Source: Trueperaceae bacterium (GTDB lineage Bacteria; Deinococcota; Deinococci; Deinococcales; Trueperaceae). Taken from it: 12,194 bases of DNA. Below, piece by piece: positions 6,398 to 12,194 of the stretch. Under the pieces are notes generated by a model. The model did not search any database and had not been told where the DNA came from. It saw nothing but the letters and a program-made list of their open reading frames with translations. The DNA is taken from positions 1 through 12,194 of the forward strand of contig JAABSI010000088.1 in the NCBI GenBank assembly GCA_011390455.1, given 5' to 3'. Position numbers and translations under genes: made by a program. Positions within the stretch are counted from its first letter, which is position 1. The number at the start of each line of letters is the position of its first letter.

Positions 6398-6413
6398 CGC
6401 GGCGGGCGCCGCG
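6398..6413 (-). terminator. GC hairpin between zwf and rocF (weak terminator candidate)
   Basis: On the reverse strand, right after the zwf stop, CGCGGCG-CC-CGCCGCG forms a perfect 7-bp inverted repeat. It has no following T-run, so intrinsic termination is doubtful. It may only reduce read-through into rocF or reflect GC-rich sequence. Confidence 0.25.
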
Positions 6414-6414
6414 C

Positions 6415-7875
6415 CTACTCCTCGTCCGGTCCGGGGCGGTACCAGTGGCGGCCGTCGACCTCGAGGAGCGCGTCGGCCTCCTCGGGGCCCAGCGTCCCGG
6501 CGTCGTACGGGACCGGCTCGGCGTCGCGCTCGGCGGCGAGCAGGGGTGCGACCACGCGCCACTGCGCCTCGACCTCGTCCGCGCGCATGAAGAGCGTCGC
6601 GTCGCCTTCGATCACGTCGAGGAGCAGCGTCTCGTACGCATCCGGGTTGGGGCGGCGGTACCGTCCCTGGTACGCGAAGTCGAGGCTCACGCGGTCGACC
6701 TCGAGGTCCTGGCCCGGGCGCTTGGCGTTGAAGAGCAAGCGGATGCCCTCGTCGGGCACGATCCGCAGCACCAATCGATCGGCCTTCGGCGGGGTCGGAA
6801 GGTCGAACGGCACGTACGGCGGCGCCTTCAGGCGCAGCACGATCTCGGACGCTTTGCGCTCGAGGCGCTTGCCGGCCCGCACGTAGAAGGGGACGCCCGC
6901 CCAGCGCCAGTTGCGTACCTCGAAGGCGGCGGCGGCGTAGGTCGGGGTGCGCGAGTCGGCCGCCACGTCGGGTTCCTCGCGGTAGCCCCGGTGGCCGTTG
7001 GCCGCGACGTACTGGCCGAGCACGGCGCGCTCGGGGTCGGCGCAGCGCATGGCGCGGAACACCTTGACCTTCTCGTCGCGCACCGACGTCGCGTCGTAGC
7101 GCGCCGGCGGCTCCATCGCCACGAGCGCGAGGAGCTGGAGCAGGTGGTTCTGGAACACGTCCCGGAGCACGCCGGCGTCGTCGTAGAAGCCGCCACGCCC
7201 CTCCATGCCCATCGGCTCGGCCATGGTGATCTGCACGTGGTCGATGGTGCGGTTCGACCACATCGGTTCGAACATCGTGTTGGCGAAGCGCAGGACTGCC
7301 AGGTTCTGCGCGGTCTCCTTCGCCAGGTAGTGGTCGATCCGGTAGATCTGCCGCTCGGCGAAGCGCTCCAGCAGGTGGGCGTTGAGGTCGTGCGCGCTCT
7401 CCAGGTCGACGCCGAATGGCTTCTCGACGACCAGCCGCCGGAAGCCCGCACGCTCGTCGGCCAAGCCCGCCTCGGCGAGGCCGGTGGCGATCGGCGCGTA
7501 CGTCTCGGGGGGTGTCGCGGTGTAGTAGACGTGGTCGGGGAGGCCGAACGCTTCGAGCCGCTCCGCGAGCTGCGCGTACGCCTCGGGGGCGTCGTAGTCG
7601 CCGCGTACGTAATGCACGCGCGCCACGAGCGCCGCCCAGGCCTCGGGATCGAGGTCGTCGACGTAGCGCTCGGCGGCCTCGGTGAGCCGCGCGCGCAACG
7701 CGTCGTCGTCCAGGTCGGAGCGTCCGAACCCGACGACGACGGCGTCGGCGTGCAGCGCGCCGCGGACGACGAGCGCGTACAGGGCGGGGAGCAGCTTGCG
7801 GGCGGCCAGGTCGCCCGTGACGCCGAAGATGACGATGGCGCACGCAGTGGAGGGGTCGGAGGCGCGGTCGGGCAT
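6415..7875 (-). CDS. zwf: Glucose-6-phosphate 1-dehydrogenase
   Basis: 486 residues, the usual Zwf length. It oxidises glucose 6-phosphate to 6-phosphogluconolactone and produces NADPH, the entry to the pentose phosphate pathway. Seen in order: the Rossmann motif VIFGVTGDLAARKL (14-27), EKPFG (151-155), the active-site signature RIDHYLAKE (179-187, H182 as base or substrate ligand), a second conserved histidine in QNHLLQLLALVAMEPP (H244), and PFYVRAGKRL (329-338). In the signature most family members have Gly where this has Ala185. The ATG at 7875 is 5 nt downstream of TAGCGT, without a Shine-Dalgarno. No gnd, pgl or opcA gene is nearby; downstream is rocF with a separate promoter. The divergent neighbour is tyrS, separated by a repeat-rich 165-bp region. 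Confidence 0.96.
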   Translation of the reverse strand: MPDRASDPSTACAIVIFGVTGDLAARKLLPALYALVVRGALHADAVVVGFGRSDLDDDALRARLTEAAERYVDDLDPEAWAALVARVHYVRGDYDAPEAYAQLAERLEAFGLPDHVYYTATPPETYAPIATGLAEAGLADERAGFRRLVVEKPFGVDLESAHDLNAHLLERFAERQIYRIDHYLAKETAQNLAVLRFANTMFEPMWSNRTIDHVQITMAEPMGMEGRGGFYDDAGVLRDVFQNHLLQLLALVAMEPPARYDATSVRDEKVKVFRAMRCADPERAVLGQYVAANGHRGYREEPDVAADSRTPTYAAAAFEVRNWRWAGVPFYVRAGKRLERKASEIVLRLKAPPYVPFDLPTPPKADRLVLRIVPDEGIRLLFNAKRPGQDLEVDRVSLDFAYQGRYRRPNPDAYETLLLDVIEGDATLFMRADEVEAQWRVVAPLLAAERDAEPVPYDAGTLGPEEADALLEVDGRHWYRPGPDEE

Positions 7876-7880
7876 GCTCG

Positions 7881-7886
7881 ACGCTA
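7881..7886 (-). promoter_or_regulatory. Putative extended -10 (TGC-TAGCGT) of leaderless zwf
   Basis: On the reverse strand GTGCTAGCGTCGAGCATG has TAGCGT 5 nt before the ATG and TG one base upstream. It is nearly identical to the rocF promoter. The tandem palindromic repeats begin 16 bp upstream, across the expected -35 position. Confidence 0.5.
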
Positions 7887-7901
7887 GCACCCGAGGGCCG
7901 C

Positions 7902-7977
7902 GACGACCGTCGGCAGCGCCGACGAGCCTCGGCAGCGCCGACGAGCGTCGGCAGCGCCGACGAGCCTCGGCGGCGCA
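7902..7977. repeat. Four tandem 19-bp palindrome-containing repeats
   Basis: Copies lie at 7902-7920, 7921-7939, 7940-7958 and 7959-7977, with unit gacgagcstcggcagcgcc. Copies 1 and 3 (gtcggc) alternate with copies 2 and 4 (ctcggc), so the array is also a doubled 38-bp unit (35 of 38 identical). Junctions 1/2 (7908-7924) and 3/4 (7946-7962) are perfect CGTCGGC-AGC-GCCGACG hairpins. The array fills the space between the divergent zwf and tyrS promoters, ending about 12 bp from the tyrS -10. It may be an operator array, a dispersed repeat family or a transcription barrier. Confidence 0.85.
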
Positions 7978-7989
7978 CGGGGGTCGTGG

Positions 7990-9267
<1,278 letters not shown>

Positions 9268-9272
9268 CCTGA

Positions 9273-9316
9273 CCGCGGGGCCCGTCCCACGCGCACGCCG
9301 ACGCTTGGACCCGCGG
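9273..9316. terminator. Weak inverted repeat between convergent tyrS and pfkA
   Basis: CCGCGGG (9273-9279) can pair with CCCGCGG (9310-9316) across a 30-nt loop in the 51-bp gap between the two stop codons. There is no T-run and the loop is long, so this is at best a weak bidirectional terminator. Confidence 0.2.
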
Positions 9317-9318
9317 GA

Positions 9319-10287
9319 TCAGATCGCCAGCACCTGCGCGATCTCGACGAGCTCCCAATCGATCTCCTTGGCGTTCTCCCAGACCGCCTGGAGCGGCACG
9401 GTCGTGGTGCCGCGCTTGTCGACGCCCACCATGACGCCGTTCACGCCGCTCAGCAGGGTCCGGACGGCGGTGAAGCCCAGCCGCGAGGCCAGCACTCGAT
9501 CGCGCGTGCTGGGCGTACCTCCGCGCTGGATGTGGCCCAGGATCGAGGTCCGCGCCTCGTAGCCGGCGCGCTCGGCGAGCACGCGCTGGAGCGCCATCGC
9601 GCCCCCTTCGAGCGCACCCTCGGCGACCACGACCACCGAGGACGACTTGCCGCGTCGCTGCGCCGCCGCGAGCGCGTCCGCCACCTTGGTCACGTCGCTC
9701 GGGACCTCGGGGATGAGGATCGCCTCGGCGCCGCCCGCGACCCCGACGTAGAGGGCGATGGCGCCGCTGTGCCGCCCCATCACCTCGACCAGGAACAGCC
9801 GGTCGTGGCTCGCCGCCGTGTCGCGCAGCCGGTCCACCGCGTCGAGCGCGACGTTGATCGCCGTGTTGAAGCCGATCGAGACGTCGGTGCCGTAGATGTC
9901 GTTGTCGATGGTGCCCGGGATGCCGACGACCGCGATGCCGTGTTCCTCGTGGAGCTTGGCGGCGCCCCGGTAGGAGCCGTCGCCGCCGATCACGGCCAGG
10001 GCGTCGATGCCGTGCGCGCGCAGCTGGGCGGCCGCCTCGGCGCGCCCCTCCGGCGTGTAGAAGGCCTGGCAGCGTGCGGTGCGGAGGATCGTGCCCCCGC
10101 GCTGGATGATGTTGGCGACGCTGCGCGGGCCCATCTCGACGATGTCGCCGTCGATCAGGCCTTGGTACCCCCGGTAGATCCCCGAGACGCGCAGGCTGGC
10201 GTGGATGGCGGTCCGCACGACGGCGCGGATGGCGGCGTTCATGCCGGGCGCGTCGCCGCCGGAGGTAAGCACACCGAGGTGATGCAT
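9319..10287 (-). CDS. pfkA: ATP-dependent 6-phosphofructokinase
   Basis: 322 residues, standard for bacterial PfkA, which phosphorylates fructose 6-phosphate to fructose 1,6-bisphosphate, the committed step of glycolysis. Seen are GVLTSGGDAPGMNAAIR (5-21), IIQRGGT, IGGDGSYRG (G104), PGTIDNDI with catalytic D128 and G125, VMGRHSG (169-175), and HIQRGGTPS (252-260). Gly at positions 104 and 125 marks the ATP-using type; pyrophosphate-dependent enzymes have Asp and Lys there. The reading frame is open far upstream, but the family N-terminus and a TATCGT hexamer 8 nt before the ATG fix the start at 10287. It converges on tyrS and diverges from pntAA. Confidence 0.96.
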   Translation of the reverse strand: MHHLGVLTSGGDAPGMNAAIRAVVRTAIHASLRVSGIYRGYQGLIDGDIVEMGPRSVANIIQRGGTILRTARCQAFYTPEGRAEAAAQLRAHGIDALAVIGGDGSYRGAAKLHEEHGIAVVGIPGTIDNDIYGTDVSIGFNTAINVALDAVDRLRDTAASHDRLFLVEVMGRHSGAIALYVGVAGGAEAILIPEVPSDVTKVADALAAAQRRGKSSSVVVVAEGALEGGAMALQRVLAERAGYEARTSILGHIQRGGTPSTRDRVLASRLGFTAVRTLLSGVNGVMVGVDKRGTTTVPLQAVWENAKEIDWELVEIAQVLAI

Positions 10288-10295
10288 CGGCGGCC

Positions 10296-10301
10296 ACGAT
10301 A
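10296..10301 (-). promoter_or_regulatory. Putative -10 (TATCGT) of pfkA
   Basis: On the reverse strand TATCGT is followed by 8 nt and the pfkA ATG. There is no Shine-Dalgarno, so the transcript would be leaderless or carry 1-2 leader bases. Confidence 0.45.
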
Positions 10302-10366
10302 CCAAAGCGGCCTCTCCGCCCGCGGGGACGAGCGTCCGCCGATGGGCCGGCGCTCCCGACCCGCTG

Positions 10367-10401
10367 CCGGTCCCCGCTCCGATCGTGACCGGGGCTACCG
10401 T
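10367..10401 (+). promoter_or_regulatory. Putative pntAA promoter with overlapping dyad
   Basis: TACCGT (10396-10401) is a -10 candidate, giving a leader of about 20 nt before the ATG at 10429. The dyad CCGGTC (10367-10372) / GACCGG (10387-10392) spans where the -35 would lie and could be an operator. No Shine-Dalgarno is seen before pntAA. Evidence is positional only. Confidence 0.3.
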
Positions 10402-10428
10402 CCTCGTGCGCGTGTGCGACGATGGCGC

Positions 10429-11562
10429 ATGGTCGTCACCTGCCTGCCGTCCCCACCGCCGGAACGCCGCCTCGCCCTCGTCCCAGCCGCGATCGAGAAG
10501 CTCGCCAAGCTCGGCCACACGGTGCGCCTCCCGCACGGGTATGGCGCCCCGCTCCATCTGGGCGACGCCGACCTCGAGCGCGCGGGCGCCGAGGTGGTCG
10601 CCGCCGCGGAGGCGGCCGCGACGGCCGACGCCGTGCTGGTGGTCACGCCGCCCTCCCCCAAGGCGCTCGCCACCCTCAAGGAGGGCGCGACGGTCGTCGG
10701 CTTCCTCGATCCGTTCTTCTCGCTCCCGACCGTCCGCGCCCTGGCGGAGCGCAAGCTGCGTGCGCTGTGCGTCGAGCTGATGCCGCGCACGACGTACGCG
10801 CAGAAGATGGACGCGCTCTCGTCGCAGGCGAGCCTCGCCGGCTACGTGGCCGTGCTGGTCGCCGCCGAGCGGATCGACAAGGTGCTGCCCATGATGTCGA
10901 CGCCGGCGGGGACGATCTCGCCGGCGCGGGTCTTCGTCCTCGGCGTCGGGGTCGCCGGCCTCCAGGCGATCGCCACGGCCAAGCGGTTGGGCGCCCGCGT
11001 CGACGCCTACGACACCCGTCCGGTCGTGGCGGAGCAGGTGCGCTCGCTCGGCGCCCGCTTCGTCGAGTTCGACCTCGGCGGCGAGCAGGGGCAGACCGCG
11101 CAGGGCTACGCGCAGGCGCTCACCGAGGAGCAGCTGGCGCGCCAACGCGAACAGATGGCCAAGGTCGTCGCCCAGAGCGACGTCGTGATCACGACGGCCC
11201 AGGTCTTCGGCCGCACGGCGCCCCGGCTGCTCTCGGCGGCCGCGATCGCCGGCATGAAGCCCGGATCGGTGGTCGTCGACCTCGCCGCCTCGACCGGCGG
11301 CAACGTCGAGGGGACGGTCGCCGGGGAAGAGGTCGTCACCCCCGAGGGCGTCCGCCTGATCGGCCTGCATCCGCTGCCCGCCTCCGTCGCGCGCGACGCG
11401 AGCGCCATGTACGCCGCCAACCTGGTCCACCTGATCGCGCACGCCTGGGTCGACGATTCGCTGAAGCCCGTCGACGACGAGATCGTCGGCGGGGTGCTGC
11501 TGACGGACGCCGGGGTCGTGCGCCACGACGCCGTCCGCGAACGCTTGGAGGCCGACAAGTGA
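10429..11562 (+). CDS. pntAA: NAD(P) transhydrogenase subunit alpha part 1 (NAD-binding domain I)
   Basis: 377 residues. This is the soluble NAD(H)-binding component of the proton-translocating transhydrogenase, which uses the proton gradient to drive NADH + NADP+ to NAD+ + NADPH. It carries the RQD loop (R120, Q125, D128) in the MPRTTYAQKMD segment, then ALSSQASLAGY, the Rossmann motif VLGVGVAGLQAIATAKRLGA (170-189) with D195 after strand 2, and the conserved MKPGSVVVDLA. The alanine dehydrogenase/PntA fold is complete, and the membrane part is encoded separately, as in Thermus, Rhodospirillum and actinobacteria. The ATG start fits the family N-terminus (MVVTCLP.., PERR); an in-frame GTG at 10414 is an alternative. 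Its stop overlaps the start of pntAB. Confidence 0.95.
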   Translation: MVVTCLPSPPPERRLALVPAAIEKLAKLGHTVRLPHGYGAPLHLGDADLERAGAEVVAAAEAAATADAVLVVTPPSPKALATLKEGATVVGFLDPFFSLPTVRALAERKLRALCVELMPRTTYAQKMDALSSQASLAGYVAVLVAAERIDKVLPMMSTPAGTISPARVFVLGVGVAGLQAIATAKRLGARVDAYDTRPVVAEQVRSLGARFVEFDLGGEQGQTAQGYAQALTEEQLARQREQMAKVVAQSDVVITTAQVFGRTAPRLLSAAAIAGMKPGSVVVDLAASTGGNVEGTVAGEEVVTPEGVRLIGLHPLPASVARDASAMYAANLVHLIAHAWVDDSLKPVDDEIVGGVLLTDAGVVRHDAVRERLEADK

Positions 11563-11843
11563 ACCCGCTGCTGCTCTTCGTCTTCGTGCTCGCCATCTAC
11601 CTGGGCGTGTACCTGATCAACAAGGTCCCCTCGCAGCTGCACACCCCGCTCATGTCGGGTTCCAACGCGATCTCCGGGATCACCATCGTGGGGGCCATGA
11701 TCGCCGCCGGCCACGAAGACGGCGGTCTGGTCGTCACCGTGCTCGGCACGATCGCGGTGACCGCGGCGACGATCAACGTGATCGGCGGCTATCTGGTGAC
11801 CGAGCGGATGCTCGGCATGTTCAAGTCCGGCAAGGGGAACTGA
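11559..11843 (+). CDS. pntAB: NAD(P) transhydrogenase subunit alpha part 2 (membrane)
   Basis: 94 residues, about the length of the short PntAB subunits. It is almost wholly hydrophobic, with about three helices near residues 3-20, 36-52 and 55-80, and the conserved segment KVPSQLHTPLMSGSNAISG characteristic of PntAB. With PntB it forms the proton channel. The GTG start overlaps the pntAA stop as GTGA, and GGAGG at 11547-11551 lies 7 nt upstream, so the two are translationally coupled. Confidence 0.95.
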   Translation: MNPLLLFVFVLAIYLGVYLINKVPSQLHTPLMSGSNAISGITIVGAMIAAGHEDGGLVVTVLGTIAVTAATINVIGGYLVTERMLGMFKSGKGN

Positions 11844-11847
11844 CGCC

Positions 11848-12194
11848 GTGGACGCGCTCCAGACCTTCGCGTACATCGGCGCCTCGGTGCTGTTCATCGT
11901 CGGCCTGCAGATGCTCGGCAAGGCCGAGACGGCCAAGCGCGGCAACCGCATCTCGGCGCTGGGCATGCTCGTCGCGATCGTCGCGACGCTGTACTTCGAG
12001 ACCGGGCTCGACTTCACGTGGATCGTCGTCGGCCTCGTCGTGGGCGGGACGATCGGCGCCATCGCCGCTCGCCGCGTCCAGATGACCGGGATGCCCGAGA
12101 TGGTGGCGCTCCTCAACGGGTCCGGGGGCCTCGCCTCGCTGCTCGTCGGTTCGGCGGAGTACGCGCGCGCCGACGCGATCGAGCCGTTCCCGGC
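11848..12194 (+). CDS. pntB: NAD(P) transhydrogenase subunit beta (partial, continues beyond window)
   Basis: 115 codons are visible before the right edge. The start is a GTG 4 nt after the pntAB stop, with GGGGA about 9 nt upstream. Hydrophobic helices alternate with conserved PntB segments: LGKAETAKRGNRISALGM, the GTIGAIAARRVQMTGMPEMVAL stretch and LLNGSGGLASLLVG, matching the membrane domain where proton translocation takes place. The NADP-binding domain III lies beyond the window. It is the third gene of a pntAA-AB-B operon. Confidence 0.94.
   Translation, partial: MDALQTFAYIGASVLFIVGLQMLGKAETAKRGNRISALGMLVAIVATLYFETGLDFTWIVVGLVVGGTIGAIAARRVQMTGMPEMVALLNGSGGLASLLVGSAEYARADAIEPFP

Noticed and set aside
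6445..7887. 480-codon plus-strand frame opposite zwf
   Set aside because: Val/His/Arg-rich antisense shadow of zwf.
7902..7977. CRISPR array
   Set aside because: The 19-bp copies are directly adjacent with no spacers and no cas genes are near.
9532..10428. Upstream extension of the pntAA frame
   Set aside because: Antisense to pfkA; the family N-terminus begins at the ATG at 10429.

Overview
The window is very GC-rich DNA (by eye about 70% or more, with strong G/C third-position bias) packed with bacterial housekeeping genes. The tyrosyl-tRNA synthetase, the ATP-type phosphofructokinase and the three-gene transhydrogenase (pntAA, pntAB, pntB) read most like Deinococcota proteins, so a Trueperaceae-like member of that phylum is my best guess. 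This rests on remembered family sequences, not on a search; a high-GC actinobacterium cannot be excluded. There are no insertion sequences, phage genes, CRISPR arrays or RNA genes that I can see. No intergenic gap exceeds about 165 bp.

Layout. (1) 1-994, minus: a membrane 4Fe-4S protein of NapH/NosR/FesM-like type, cut by the window edge. (2) 1055-3452: a phosphate-signalling module, with phoU (minus) divergent from a PhoB-like response regulator and a PhoR-like kinase (plus). The 120-bp region between them holds two outward-facing Pho-box-like direct repeats. (3) 3409-4341, minus: a family 2 glycosyltransferase, convergent with and overlapping the kinase. (4) 4440-5483, plus: a patatin-like phospholipase whose stop codon shares CTAG with the convergent arginase gene. 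(5) 5480-7875, minus: zwf (glucose-6-phosphate dehydrogenase) followed by rocF (arginase). (6) 7876-8040: a divergent promoter region with four tandem 19-bp palindromic repeats and a GC-rich hairpin in the tyrS leader. (7) 8041-9267, plus: tyrS. (8) 9319-10287, minus: pfkA. (9) 10429-12194, plus: pntAA-pntAB-pntB, with pntB cut by the window edge.

How it works together. PhoU, PhoB and PhoR would form the phosphate-starvation circuit, apparently autoregulated through the Pho boxes. zwf, pfkA and the proton-translocating transhydrogenase all bear on glycolytic flux and NADPH supply, but each has its own promoter region, so this is a neighbourhood and not one operon.

The most notable non-coding signal is a recurring TANNNT hexamer 5-8 nt upstream of start codons (FeS gene, patatin, rocF, zwf, pfkA, and a 9-codon upstream ORF before phoB). 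This indicates widespread leaderless transcription and helps fix gene starts. I did not find a clearly new multi-gene system; the best leads are regulatory.
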